A stretch of DNA of 64,000 bases from assembly GCF_000150955.2 (NCBI RefSeq), contig NC_011671.1:496001-560000 (forward strand). Direction: 5' to 3'. This document shows positions 22,008 to 32,695 of the stretch, in pieces. The stretch is from Phaeodactylum tricornutum CCAP 1055/1. Its lineage: Eukaryota > Bacillariophyta > Bacillariophyceae > Surirellales > Neidiaceae. The first letter of the stretch is position 1, and every line of letters begins with the position of its first letter. The notes beneath the pieces were generated by a model. That model saw nothing but the letters and a program-made list of their open reading frames with translations. It ran no database searches and had not been told where the DNA came from. The translations under genes and the position numbers were made by a program.

Positions 22008-24178
22008 GAGAAAATTCGCTATTTGGGATGAGCAGGGGTGAAAATTACGCTATTTGGGAAAAACACATCGATTCTAAGTATTTTTATCCTCGAGGGAAAC
22101 CCATTTCTAAGTAAACTATTTATTTATGAACAATCGCATATACTATGTGTGGCCATTGGCATTCAATGTAGCAGGTGCCTCGATGAAATTTTCGATTCTC
22201 CACCCAGCAGCCAACGCTTTCCTTGTTTTCCACAAGCAGGCTTCCGCGGATGTTCTGTAGGTCCAACTCAGGGTATAGACAACAGCAAGAGGCTACAGGC
22301 GCGAGCCGCTCACGGGTGACGGAACCGTCAAAAATACACGTTTGGATGAATCGCGAGTAGATTCTGGTTTGCCCGTTTCTCGTCCATCTTTACGCCGCAC
22401 AATCTTCTCGCACCAAACAACTCCATCTCGCCAGGCGGAATGTTTTGACAGCTGTCGACAGCAGTCGACAGCACTGGATGCCCAATCAATTGTGTAAGCA
22501 ATGCTATCTATGCGACATGCAGTTTACTGTTTTTCGAAGGCGTCATCATTGTTGACTTTGTGGACAGTCTTCTGTGTAATGTAAATTGAAATTTACAGTT
22601 ATTATGCTGTCAACGGTATTGGCCCCAGCTGCCTCTGCACAAACACCGTACTCCAAAAGTTCACTTGCAGGGTAGGGTTTTATTGTTTGCAACAAGAATT
22701 TGGGTACTATTCCTTCCACAAAAACTTAGAGCCTCCTAAGCGCCCTTTTCGAGATCCAGCCAACATTGCAGTTTTGCAAAAGGGTAAGTGTACACGTCCT
22801 CGGAATTGTGCAATGTGACCCACTTGAAGTTTGTCCTCACTTGTCAGTTGCTTGAAAATAGTCGTATACTGGAAAAGTCGTGATATGGCAGCTCACTATG
22901 ATTTGTTGAGAGATTATAGTTCGGAAGCATCAGGATATTTCGGATCCATTCGCATTCCGGCTACTCTGATTGCAGGGTCATCTCTCGGAGCGCTCTTCAC
23001 CTTTTCTGGCGTTCAACTCGAAAACAAGTCTGCCGCTGAATTGTTGATTTTGCGGTTGTATCATGCTTTCGTCCTTACGTCTTTTGCATTGGCGCTCTCA
23101 ACCATCATCATATCAACTAGCGCCACAATCACAATGCTACACGGAAGGTTCGATGCAAGAGCAGAAACTGCATACGAGTTGCTACGTCGAGAGTTTGATT
23201 TCGAGTTTTCGATTACAAGATGGACGTATTTGGTCGCTCTAATCTCCTTCATTGCGGGTGTAAACAACCGAGTGATTCTGGAATTTAATTTGCTGGGAAA
23301 AGATCGAAGGTTTCATTTACTTGCTTTAGTCAGTACTATGGTCAGCATAGCCACAAATATGTTGAGTTATATAAACAGGACACTCTACTGTTGGCCAAAC
23401 CTTTGGCATCTAACAATTCATGTGATGAAACTCTTTTTTTACGAAGCTTTGAGCGAAGGAAATGCACTTCAAACTATATCCCTCCTTTCTGGTGTCGTTG
23501 CGCTACTTGCGATGGCAAAGGTTACTCTTTTCACAGTCTATGATTGTCAGGCAGATAGGAAAACTGAGAAGAAAATATCATAACCATCAATGTATCCTCC
23601 TCAAGCAGTCATGAAAATGGGGTTGCACCAAGACTAAAAAGTGAACAAGAATAGCCCTCTTCCCGGGTTTTTGTTCCCTTGTGTGAGTGGTCCCAAGATG
23701 GAAATTCTTTCTCGTTTTTTGACAGTGAATTGTACTGATCCCAAACAGTTTTTGCTACAAATTCACAGAAAACGCATATTTCACAGTCAAATTGAACACC
23801 ACGATCGAATATATCGCGCTTTCCGCATCTTCCATTCTCTATGCTCTTTCCTGTGTCTTCTATTGCTCCCGTTTAAAGCTTACTCCAATGGTTGGGATGA
23901 GCAGGTGTGAAATTTACATTATTTGGGAAGAACCGAATTGATTTTAAGTATCTTTATATCAGACTATAATTGTGCTGGCGCCTGGCGATCTAAGCAGAAT
24001 GAGTACCTTGCGGAGAGAATTGAGTTTTTCTAGTTACAAATATCAAGATGACAAACCACAGCATATCGACTATAGGTCAATTTAAATCTATTACCCGCGA
24101 CAATTACAAAACTTAGAACAAGCGCCTTTCCGAAATAGTAATTTTCAATCCTGCTCATCCCGAATAGTGGATTTTCTC
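22008..24178. repeat. Unit bounded by about 70 bp imperfect terminal inverted repeats
   Basis: The block 22008-22078 reappears as reverse complement at 24112-24178. Both contain GGGATGAGCAGG, and the match runs from GAGAAAAT at the outer edge to TTCTAAG at the inner edge with small gaps. A third, direct copy of the left block lies at 23890-23957. The unit could be a non-autonomous DNA element, or nested short elements: 23890-24178 alone would be a 290 bp MITE-like piece. No transposase is seen and no clear target-site duplication is visible at the edges. The membrane-protein gene at 22885-23583 lies inside. Confidence 0.6.
22885..23583 (+). CDS. Small multi-pass membrane protein, unknown family
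   Basis: 232 residues from ATG 22885; the frame is open upstream but has no earlier ATG. Four hydrophobic segments are visible: residues about 25-42 (ATLIAGSSLGALFTFSG), 58-82 (HAFVLTSFALALSTIIIS), 115-135 (YLVALISFIAGV) and 148-165. A weaker segment lies near the end (ISLLSGVVALLAMAKVTLF). No motif allows a functional name. The N-terminus (HYDLLRDYSSEASGYFGSIRIPATL) looks like an amphipathic lead-in to the first segment. It lies within the inverted-repeat-bounded unit, so it may be cargo of a mobile element or a host gene between two short elements. Transcript evidence would decide if it is real. Confidence 0.55.
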   Translation: MAAHYDLLRDYSSEASGYFGSIRIPATLIAGSSLGALFTFSGVQLENKSAAELLILRLYHAFVLTSFALALSTIIISTSATITMLHGRFDARAETAYELLRREFDFEFSITRWTYLVALISFIAGVNNRVILEFNLLGKDRRFHLLALVSTMVSIATNMLSYINRTLYCWPNLWHLTIHVMKLFFYEALSEGNALQTISLLSGVVALLAMAKVTLFTVYDCQADRKTEKKIS

Positions 24179-24293
24179 AATTTTCCGATTCGAGAGTGGC
24201 GGTGGCGATGCGGAATGTAAAGTCCCAAAACATGCTGATCTTATGGATAGTGAGCATGAGCTTTAAACGACGCTGATTCCCAGGAATTCAAAA
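23584..24293. other. Intergenic with repeat copies
   Basis: 710 bp without a supported gene. It carries the direct repeat copy (23890-23957), the right inverted repeat (24112-24178) and one reverse TGACTGTGA copy at 23781-23789. Confidence 0.5.
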
Positions 24294-25316
24294 ATGAGAA
24301 TTGTTCAAGTGCAATCCCATTGTCTACATTTCGTGTTGCTGACACTTGGACACAGTGTTAGACAGATTTCTTCCCTCATCGTTACCCGTTCTCAGTTCTG
24401 GAACCTGTACCCTCTTGTACAGGCTGGACTGATTCCTTCATCGCTCCCTCCGACTCTAGAAATACCGCTGATTTTCTTGCCAACGGCTGGATGTTTGGCA
24501 ATGTCGATCGTCCTGCGAGATTCCTTTCGCTTTTATGCTGTTATCGACACTGGTTCACCGTTCTTGACCGCTCCCGAGGGTGCGACGGAATTTAGTCACA
24601 GTCTTGCCAGAATGTATCCGGCCACGGAAGAGCAGTACGGTGAATCCAAGGGGGAAATGTTATGGCGACATTGCCGAACTCGCATTCGAGGCCTAGAAAC
24701 TCCTTTAGTTTTCGGGGTGCCACAAAACAACGTTCTGGAGGAAACCGGGGGGATTTTTGCTGGCATGATTTTACAAGATGATTCTAGACCAACTTTTCTG
24801 AAACAATTGGGATATTCTTCTTTTGTCTTAGACTATGCAACTAGACATTTGCAATTAAGCCGACAGTCGCTTTTGCTGAATGACCTGAATGCCATGATTA
24901 TGTACGACTTGGCACCGTTCGGTCCCAACCTACACCACTACGCTTTAGAATGCCAAGCAGTCACGCTATATACTGGAAAGGAGAAAATCGACATTTCGAA
25001 TCGCCTATCTCGACCAGTCGTTGTCGTCATTGACAGTGGCCTCACGGGTTGTGTCTTCTCGGACTCGTGGAAAGAAGATCTTCCTTGTAAAGTCGAGGAG
25101 GTACGAGGGGCGGAGCTCCAACTGGGATCTCAAACATTCCAAAGCAAACCAGAATATTGGTATCTTTCTTGTTTTCGATTGCCGTGGTTTCTTTCTGAAG
25201 AGAACCATCCTCATATAATTGCAGCTGGGGCGACATTTTTGAATGGAGCAACAATAGTGGTCGACTCAAACACGAGACGGCTGCGAGTGGATCCAGCGCA
25301 GACTGAAGACGGCTAG
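24294..25316 (+). CDS. Pepsin-like aspartic protease-fold protein
   Basis: Single exon, 340 residues from ATG 24294. Two aspartic-protease half-sites are present: FYAVIDTGSPFLTAP near residue 85 and VVVIDSGLTGCVFSDSW near 250. The second is DSG rather than DTG, which is common in active members of the family. The first 25 residues are mildly hydrophobic and may be a signal peptide. The protein lacks the usual pro-segment and is a little short for the fold, so either a compact enzyme or a fold used for binding is possible. Its stop lies 32 bp from the stop of the eIF4A-III gene on the other strand. Confidence 0.8.
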   Translation: MRIVQVQSHCLHFVLLTLGHSVRQISSLIVTRSQFWNLYPLVQAGLIPSSLPPTLEIPLIFLPTAGCLAMSIVLRDSFRFYAVIDTGSPFLTAPEGATEFSHSLARMYPATEEQYGESKGEMLWRHCRTRIRGLETPLVFGVPQNNVLEETGGIFAGMILQDDSRPTFLKQLGYSSFVLDYATRHLQLSRQSLLLNDLNAMIMYDLAPFGPNLHHYALECQAVTLYTGKEKIDISNRLSRPVVVVIDSGLTGCVFSDSWKEDLPCKVEEVRGAELQLGSQTFQSKPEYWYLSCFRLPWFLSEENHPHIIAAGATFLNGATIVVDSNTRRLRVDPAQTEDG

Positions 25317-25348
25317 TCCGAAACTCTGTACAGTTGTAAATACTTTGG

Positions 25349-26584
25349 CTACAGTAAATCACCCACATTTGTTGGCATCTCCTCGATTTGCGTACTGTAA
25401 AACTGCTCAATATCTCGAAGTAGTCGGGTGTCTTCTTCGCGGACAAAGTTGATCGCAATTCCCTTGCGACCAAACCGACCAGACCGCCCGATCCGATGAA
25501 TGTACAACTCGCGGTTCGTTGGAAGATCGTAGCAGATGACCAAGCTGACTTGCTGGACATCAATACCCCGTCCCCACAAATCCGTCGCGATCAACACGCG
25601 CGAAGATCCAGAGCGAAACTCTTCCATGACCGCATCGCGTGCACCTTGATCCATATCCCCGTGCATGGCTGACACTGTAAAGTTCTTGTCTTTCATCTTC
25701 CCCGCCAACCAATCGACCTTTTGTTTCGTATTGCAAAAGATTACGGCTTGCGTGATCGTCAACGTATCGTATAGGTCACAGAGTGTGTCAAATTTCCATT
25801 CTTCCTTTTCCACATTGATAAAGAACTGTCGGATGCCTTCCAACGTCAACTCGTCGCGCCGAACCAAGATGCGAATAGGATCGTTCATGAACTTGCGTGT
25901 CATGTCTAGAACGCTGGCGGGCAGCGTGGCACTCATCAAAACCACCTGGGTCGATGCTGGCAAAAACCGATAAATATCGTAAATCTGTTCTTTGAAACCC
26001 CGGTTGAGCATTTCGTCCGCTTCGTCCAGAATCATGGCTTTAAGATGGTTGGGAGACAGAGCGTTCCGTCGAATCAAATCGAAAACACGTCCAGGTGTAC
26101 CGGAGATAATCTGAATTCCTCCTTTTTCCAACGCGTTCAAATCCTGTCCGAGGCTTTTCCCGCCAATACACGCGTGGCAATGCACGTTCATGAAATCACC
26201 CAAGGCTTGCACGACCTTTTGTGTTTGTTCCGCCAATTCCCGTGTCGGACTGAGAATCAAAACTTGACACTCCCGTGAATTCTCTTGCAACAGTTGTAGA
26301 CTGGAAACGGAAAAGACGGCCGTCTTGCCCGTTCCGGACTGGCTCTGGGCAATCACGTCCCGGCCGCGAATGATGGGTCGAATGGCACGCTGCTGAATGG
26401 CGCTCGGTTTTTCAAATCCGTACGCGTAAATCCCCTTGAGTAAATCGGGTTTCAGTTGCATGGCGTCGAAACTCGAGCACGGTGCCGTATCGTCATCGAC
26501 GCGCGGGTGGGGACGACGCCGTGCCCCGTCGTAGGGTAAGTCGTCGCGGGAATGCCTTCGTTTGTCGTTGCGGTGTTTTGGCAT
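25349..26584 (-). CDS. EIF4A3: DEAD-box RNA helicase eIF4A-III, exon-junction complex core
   Basis: 411 residues from ATG 26584; the frame extends upstream without another ATG. Full DEAD-box set: Q motif ([13 protein letters not shown]), [58 protein letters not shown] and [13 protein letters not shown]. The pattern [15 protein letters not shown] and the ending [15 protein letters not shown] are characteristic of eIF4A-III rather than the translation factor eIF4A-I. It clamps spliced mRNA upstream of exon junctions in the nucleus and supports mRNA surveillance. One small deviation: motif V reads GRGID where most relatives have ARGLD. The first 40 residues are basic and species-specific. Confidence 0.95.
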   Translation of the reverse strand: MPKHRNDKRRHSRDDLPYDGARRRPHPRVDDDTAPCSSFDAMQLKPDLLKGIYAYGFEKPSAIQQRAIRPIIRGRDVIAQSQSGTGKTAVFSVSSLQLLQENSRECQVLILSPTRELAEQTQKVVQALGDFMNVHCHACIGGKSLGQDLNALEKGGIQIISGTPGRVFDLIRRNALSPNHLKAMILDEADEMLNRGFKEQIYDIYRFLPASTQVVLMSATLPASVLDMTRKFMNDPIRILVRRDELTLEGIRQFFINVEKEEWKFDTLCDLYDTLTITQAVIFCNTKQKVDWLAGKMKDKNFTVSAMHGDMDQGARDAVMEEFRSGSSRVLIATDLWGRGIDVQQVSLVICYDLPTNRELYIHRIGRSGRFGRKGIAINFVREEDTRLLRDIEQFYSTQIEEMPTNVGDLL

Positions 26585-27140
26585 GGTGCAGACGCAATTA
26601 AAATGCTCCAACAACAACAACAAATAAGAAAAAGACCGTTGGCGGAGAAGACTCAGTGCGGAGTAGAGACCAATAAGGGCTACGCCAAGTACTCCCCGTA
26701 CAACAAGATCAAGATAGCGGGGCAAAAGGCAAAACAAAAGCGGTTCCCCCTGGACTATGTAGCTAGTTAGTGTGCCACCGTTCTACAATTCTTGTGGGCG
26801 AGTGTGCGTTTGGTTGCACGGAGGGAAGCGAGGACGATGTGGCTACCAGGGACGGATGGCGAGCAGACCCCATTTTGTCCAGTGGACGTTGTCGTCGGAT
26901 TTTCCATTTATCGTTCGTTGACTCTGACATACCAGGTGACAATTCGAGTACGGTATGCTTGCTCGCAATGTCGATTCACTTTAGGTTCCGAACCTCCGTG
27001 ACGATTTGCGTGTCAAACGTTTTTTCCCAACGAAGGAATAGGATGGACAAGCTGCTGCTACTGCTACTCCTACCACTACTACTGACGCTAACAACACCTG
27101 CACGTTCCCTCTGGTTGTGAAGCAGATCCTGTAAGACGAA
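26585..27140. promoter_or_regulatory. Divergent upstream region of eIF4A-III and the methyltransferase
   Basis: 556 bp between two start codons; both promoters should be here. No convincing gene or repeat seen. Confidence 0.4.
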
Positions 27141-28058
27141 ATGGCTACCGAGTCGAAAGTAGGGTCGGAACTCGCGGATCCCAACAAAGAAGAACAGCAA
27201 TACGAAGACGAGACCCACACCGATGCTTCAACCTCTACCAGTCTATCCGTCGCGGAAGACCACGACGACGATTCGGCTTGTTACGCCGATATGGGATTCA
27301 TGTTTGAAGGAAGCCAGCCCACGTCAATTCGACGTTTTCAGTTTCCGAAAAGGGACGGTTCTGCGGTACAAGTAGTTGTCCGTGTCGTTGACGACGACCC
27401 CGGCGCCGTTCAGTCGGGTCACTATCTGTGGCCGGCCGCCCAATTGCTCGCGGAGTATATGGTTTCGTTGCCTCCACCCGCAGTACCGGTAATCTCCGTT
27501 TTGGAACTGGGCGCGGGCTGTGCACTAGCGGCCTTGACCGCGCTGCAGTGCTGGCAACCAACTTTGCAGTGTGTCGTCGTCACGGACCACGACCCGGGGA
27601 CCCTACAGCGTGCCCGAGACAACCACGAATCCACCATCGAAAGTATCATGGATGCGGCAACCAGTGAAGAGTCTCTCGAACAAACTATTAATAGTCTAGC
27701 CAGTATTCCGGTGGAATTTCGGGAATACTCTTGGGGGACTGATCCTGCTCCCTTGACGGCCGTTCTCGGTGAGCACGTCAACGTCAAAGCCTGCGACCCC
27801 AGTCCGACTTGGTTCGATCTCATCCTCGGAAGTGATTTGATCTACGATACGGCCGTGGTGGAACCACTGTTCACTACGGTGGCTCCGCTGATGGCGAGAA
27901 CTTCCCGATTCTTACTGTCCCAAAGCTTCGTTTACGAAACCGTGACGGAAGAGGAAATCCAACGCGTTTGCGAATTGTTTGGCCTGACTCGAACCATTCT
28001 ACTAGATGATGGGCAAGGGGAACGACGAATACAAGAGTTCACGCGTGGCAGACAGTAA
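27141..28058 (+). CDS. METTL21/FAM86-type protein lysine methyltransferase
   Basis: Single exon, 305 residues from ATG 27141. Seven-beta-strand methyltransferase fold: lead-in HYLWPAAQLLAEYM near residue 95, S-adenosylmethionine motif I VLELGAGCALAALTAL near 120, acidic end of beta 2 VVTDHDPG near 150, and the post-strand motif GSDLIYD near 230 that fits the (D/E)xxY-type signature of this group. These enzymes methylate lysines of chaperones and translation factors in the cytosol; which protein is the substrate cannot be read here. The first 50 residues are acidic and low-complexity. Confidence 0.85.
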   Translation: MATESKVGSELADPNKEEQQYEDETHTDASTSTSLSVAEDHDDDSACYADMGFMFEGSQPTSIRRFQFPKRDGSAVQVVVRVVDDDPGAVQSGHYLWPAAQLLAEYMVSLPPPAVPVISVLELGAGCALAALTALQCWQPTLQCVVVTDHDPGTLQRARDNHESTIESIMDAATSEESLEQTINSLASIPVEFREYSWGTDPAPLTAVLGEHVNVKACDPSPTWFDLILGSDLIYDTAVVEPLFTTVAPLMARTSRFLLSQSFVYETVTEEEIQRVCELFGLTRTILLDDGQGERRIQEFTRGRQ

Positions 28059-28270
28059 ATGCAAAAATGATCTCTCGGATACCTTGCTAACTGTAGAGCG
28101 TATCCTACCTGGGGAGAAACGTGTGCCCCGTCGTTTCTGTTTGCACTCGTGGGCACGGTACGGAAATTGTATAAGTGTAGATAATAAAAAAAGGGCAGTA
28201 CCCGTGAATACAAATGTAGCGATTTTATAGCGGCATTCGTAGAGAGCGTCCGACCTTTCCAACAAGGTTA

Positions 28271-29467
28271 CTATAGTTGAAATTGGACACCCCCAAGCTT
28301 CTCAGAAACTTGCCAGAGGGCATCGGCTTTGGCCATGTCGGTGGGTGCGCCCTTGAGCGTCTTGGCTTTGCAATCAATGTAGTACGAGCCTCCCTTGCCG
28401 GGATTGGCCGCCAAGTACACTTGCGTGGAAGCTCCTTCGGGTACTGTCTTGGTGAATTTGGAGAGTGGCACAAAGAGGAGCTTGTCCCGGAAACTCATAC
28501 CGTTCTCCTTCATGTCGTTCCACTTTTCTTCACCGACAATGTATCGTCCAAGATCGGTGGCGACTGCTCCCGGATGCAAGGATGTGACCGTCCATGCCTT
28601 GCCCGCAGCATCCGCCTTGGCTTGCAACTCTTTGGCGAACAGTATATTGGCGAGCTTGGATTGTCCGTAGGACGACCACGGACCGTATTCACGTTCGCCG
28701 TTCAAATTGTCCAATTCGATGCCTTTGGGAGCGAATTGCCAGGCTTCCGACGAGACATTGACAATTCTGGCGTCGTTGGCCAAGCGAGAAGCTAGTTTGG
28801 CCGTCAAGACAAAGTGTCCGAGATGATTCGTCTGGAAGGTGCGTTCGTATCCGTCTTTGGTAAGCTGCCGATCGGGAATTGCCATGACTCCGGCATTGTT
28901 CATGAGCACGTCAATGGATTGGTCCTTGCTCAAAACCGACGAGAGGGTATTGGGGAAGTCTTTCACTTGCTGTAGATCACACAAATCGAGCGTGACGTAC
29001 TGTACGTGGGAATTCTCGACCCCTTGCTCGTTCAAATATTCCTGTACCTCCCGGACCGCCTGTTGTCCTTTCGCGACGGACCGTGTTGTGAGAATGACGG
29101 TCGCTCCGGACGCCGCCAGTCGTTTGCCCGACTCCAGACCGAGTCCGGTGTTCCCTCCGGTAATGAGCACGACCTTGTTGGTGAGAGACTTCCGCGGGGG
29201 CGAATAAATCTTGGTGTCCGTCTCGGCCGCCCGTGCCACCGGCACGGAAGGTGCGACGCCCACCGTCAAAGTCGCTGCCGCGAATCCGACGGCGGCTCTT
29301 CCGAGAGCGCGTCGTTGCGGCGAAACGGGCGTCGATGTGCCGGAGTCTCCGGAAGACTCACGGGGTGCGGGTGACGTTTGGGGCGGTGGAGGCACGCTCC
29401 AAGCCTTTGTCGTCTCGAGAACGAGACCAAGCGACAGCAGAATGTTCCCAAGGATGCTGTACTTCAT
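28271..29467 (-). CDS. Short-chain dehydrogenase/reductase with plastid and possible thylakoid-lumen signals
   Basis: 398 residues from ATG 29467; an ATG at 29623 in the same frame would add 52 residues ahead of the signal peptide and is less likely. The N-terminus is a signal peptide ending near KAWSVPPPP (plastid type). After a Pro/Ser-rich stretch comes a second, Arg-Arg-led hydrophobic segment, RRALGRAAVGFAAATLTVG, ending ARAAE, which looks like a lumen signal. The enzyme part has the NAD(P) motif TGGNTGLGLESGK, MNNAGVMA, the catalytic Ser in VNVSSEAW and YGQSK. It resembles retinol-dehydrogenase/WWOX-like members. It is not protochlorophyllide reductase: that family's characteristic sequence is not visible. 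The substrate is unknown. Confidence 0.85.
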   Translation of the reverse strand: MKYSILGNILLSLGLVLETTKAWSVPPPPQTSPAPRESSGDSGTSTPVSPQRRALGRAAVGFAAATLTVGVAPSVPVARAAETDTKIYSPPRKSLTNKVVLITGGNTGLGLESGKRLAASGATVILTTRSVAKGQQAVREVQEYLNEQGVENSHVQYVTLDLCDLQQVKDFPNTLSSVLSKDQSIDVLMNNAGVMAIPDRQLTKDGYERTFQTNHLGHFVLTAKLASRLANDARIVNVSSEAWQFAPKGIELDNLNGEREYGPWSSYGQSKLANILFAKELQAKADAAGKAWTVTSLHPGAVATDLGRYIVGEEKWNDMKENGMSFRDKLLFVPLSKFTKTVPEGASTQVYLAANPGKGGSYYIDCKAKTLKGAPTDMAKADALWQVSEKLGGVQFQL

Positions 29468-30150
29468 CGTGGAATTGTTTGGTGTTGTTCCTCGTTTCGT
29501 ATTGGAGAGTATGTGTGTGTGTATGGAACGGCAGTCGACCGTTGACGCATCGAGGGGGGGATTGCGGGATGAACTTCCTTGGCCCCCCTCCATCGGCAGA
29601 ATCCTTTTTTTCTTAGTTGGCATCCGTCAGTCTTCGTCATTCCGCTCGCGTGACGATGGACCCCTTCGCCAGCTGGGCTCTAGTTGTAGGGGTTTCTGGA
29701 GCGTCTCCTATCTGAAACTTCACTCGAGGGATTGATGCATGCATTCCTGATTCCCATCTCGAGAAATGTGGAGGACGCGTACGATTCCTCGACGCGCACT
29801 GTGTAGGGTCGATACCACCATTCAATCGTATCCAGTTAGTCACCACGAAGTGTGCGTCTCCCACTACGGCTAGCCTACATACAGTCAGCGCTCTGTAGTA
29901 GAAGGATGGTAGGTTGATCGTCTATAGCTCGGTACGAACCAAAAGTCCCGTACGACCTCCATTACAGCTAGAGAGAGAGAGCCCAAGATCCACATAGTCG
30001 CTGGCCTCGTCGTCCTGCTTCTGCCGTCCCTTTATACAGTTACACACACATCTATAGGTATATCCCACACTCGGCAGCTAAGCGAACTAGGCAGTACACG
30101 ACCATACCGACGACGGAACTTTAAAGTTGGTGATCCATTTGCGGCGATTG
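29468..30150. promoter_or_regulatory. Divergent upstream region of the dehydrogenase and the acidic-domain protein
   Basis: 683 bp between start codons. A GA-rich run (GAGAGAGAGA) lies near 29970. No gene supported. Confidence 0.4.
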
Positions 30151-32576
30151 ATGACCCTTGTCGCAATGACGAGTCCTCCCGGAGTTGCGGTGACGGACAG
30201 CGTCACGGCGCCTACTGCCGAAACGCCGGTAGCGGATGCTCCCACGCCGTCGGTGGACACCACCACTGTTACTGCCGAACCACCGGACAACGGCACGGTA
30301 AGCTCCACCGTCACGCAGACAAGGAGTGGTGAGAAACGTGCGTTGGACAATGATGATGATGATGACGACGAAGATTTGTTTGCGGAAGAAGAGGAGGATG
30401 TGAATGCACCGGCGGATGTGTCCGCACCCGCAGTACCTCCCGTCAAAAAAGCCAAAACCGAGACGGATTCTCCGACTGCGGTGGATGTGGAACCCGCAAA
30501 GGAGCTTGTTGCCGGAGAAGAATCCGTGCCTATCAGTTTAGAAATTCCGCGGAAAGTAAGGAAAGAAGCGACAAGTGGCAAGCAGGAACCATCAGTCTCA
30601 TCGTATTCTACGTCACCTACTAGGGAGGCTCCGGCTTCCGCGTTTACGACGAACTCTACCGTCACCAGCATTCCCCGCAAAGTTACTAGCAAAGCTTCCA
30701 AGTACGGGCTTCCGGACAGTGTGGTGATTCCACCGAGTGTTGATGAAAATCTCTTGGAAGGTCGTTTGCTCGAAATGTTGAAATCCCTTCCACCAAACCT
30801 CATGACGGAAGCCTTGAACGAGTATCACGATGCCGTCGGCATCAAGGGACATTCCATTCGCAATCACGGGGCCTATCTCAATGGTGTCTTGAAACGTTAC
30901 ACGTCCGTCCACATGCGCGCCACCGAGGAAGGTTCCGGCATCCTACCCATGGGCGAAAACTTGACCCCATTGATACGTTCACGCTTGGAACGCCTCGTCG
31001 CCACGGGCTTTTGCTCGCAGGAAGAAATGCACGACAAGGTGCAAACCAAAATTCGTTCCCTTTCCGAAAAAGACGCCATTTTTGCTCTGGATGAACTCAC
31101 CTCGGTCGATCGCTCCAATATTCGTAATTTTGGCAGCTACTTTATGGGAATTCTAAATCGATACATGCGTGGCGACCATTCGTCCAAGATCCAGAAAGGT
31201 CCCCGTCTCGGTGGAGATAGAGGACCGCCCACAATCAATCGTAACAATGCTCCTCCCCGAGGCAATCCGTATGCTCCGACCGACCGCTACGGCTCACCGT
31301 CGAAGCAATCATTTCCCAACAACAACAATCGTGGTCCCAATCCGCAGTGGGGACCGCCGGGGGGCAATGATGGATACAACAATCCCGGCATGAATCGTGG
31401 TCCGATGCAGCACCACCATCAGCAAGCTCCACCTTCCGGCCCCAACTACCCAGCGCTGAATCAGTACTCCTCGCAACCGCCGTCTTTAGCGTATCAGCAG
31501 CCTCCGCCAATGAATGCACCTTTCGTCCCCAACAACTCTGGGCCGTATCCCGGTTCGTTCAATGCCCCTCCCACGCAAGCTTCGTACAACCCAACTGGTC
31601 CGGCGCACCCGTCTTCGTACCACGCCAACGGCCCGCCACATCAACACCAACTGTCTTCGTACAATCCCAATAGTCAGCCCCCACAACAGCAGCAGCCTTC
31701 GTATTCGCAACCGCCGAATCCATACGGACCGCCCCAGACGTATTCGAATACGAACCCGCAACCGCCATACGGTGCAAATGCGTCTTTGGGAAACAATCCT
31801 ATCCTCAGTAACACTTCATACGGAGGTTATAAAGCTCCGCACCCATCCCAAGTTCCGGTTGACATCATGGGACTGGCCGATAAGGCTGCTTCCGCCGTCC
31901 AAGCTTTGGCCAGTCAATCAAACAACAAGTCGTTCCCTCCACAACAGCAGGCCCCTAGCTATCAGGGTGGGTCTATACACCAAGGAGCGTATAATACGGG
32001 TGGGACTCCCCAGTATGGTGGTCCCCAGGCAACCAGCAATAGTCCGTACGGACCCTCTGGACTACCACCATTTGGCGGAAATCCACCATTGCAGCCTCAG
32101 CAATCGTATAATGCTGGTCCACCACCCCAGCAACAGCAAATTTACGGTATGACTCCCGATTCCGTTTCGTACAACCCCACGATGCAGCAACCACCATCGT
32201 TTGGGCCCCTAAGTGGTGGAAACTCTGGAGGCCGACGACGTACCACTGCCAAGCTTCAGGATCTGCCAATGGCAGTCCAGTTTGCCGTACAGGTAAGAAA
32301 TTCGTCTACAGTTAGACTGCGAAAACATTCGCTAGTGTTACAAATTAGAAGCTCATTGTGTCTTCTACGTTTTATCAACAGAATCTCACCGCTACTGGGC
32401 AAGTCAACGGACCGTTGGACGAAGGCATCCTAGGAATGGTTGTTGATCTACCCGAACAAATGGCACTCGAAGCGCTCCGAAAGTTTAGCACAATTGACAA
32501 GTCTTCCATGCGAAATCCTACTGCCTACCTTGCTGGTCTGCTTCGTCGTGATTTGGAAAAAATTCACAAACGTTGA
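30151..32576 (+). CDS. Protein with three hnRNP-Q/R-like acidic domains and a Pro/Gln/Tyr-rich low-complexity core
   Basis: Two exons, 30151-32292 and 32382-32576, with an 89 bp GTAAGA...CAG intron; 778 residues. ATG 30166 is an alternative start. Residues about 70-90 are a run of Asp/Glu after KRAL, with a nearby basic patch (VKKAKTE), as in nuclear proteins. Two modules around residues 200-250 and 285-345 share the pattern L..LP..A..AL.E....D.S.IRN..AYL.G.L.RY; a third copy fills the last exon ([34 protein letters not shown]). This pattern matches the acidic domain found before the RRMs of hnRNP Q/R, but no RRM is visible. The 370 residues between copies two and three are Asn/Pro/Gln/Tyr/Gly-rich and prion-like. 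Inferred: RNA-granule or RNA-processing factor. Confidence 0.75.
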
Positions 32577-32695
32577 GCTTCATTCGGGCTGTGGTACTTT
32601 ACATCGTACATCTATTCGTATAGCGAGACGCGTCCTAAATCCACTTGTGTGAAATTCGCTCGTGTTTAAATAGTGGTAAAGACCTTCTTATTCTT

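Noticed and set aside
22451-22462. Perfect palindrome GCTGTCGACAGC followed by another TCGACAGC
   Set aside because: Single short occurrence; no second copy elsewhere and no link to a gene, so chance is a fair explanation.
28271-29467. Protochlorophyllide oxidoreductase
   Set aside because: It is an SDR with TGGNTGLG and YGQSK, closer to retinol-dehydrogenase/WWOX-like members than to protochlorophyllide reductase.
30087-30803. Ser/Val-rich minus-strand frame of 238 codons
   Set aside because: Reverse reading of the acidic, low-complexity head of the plus-strand gene.
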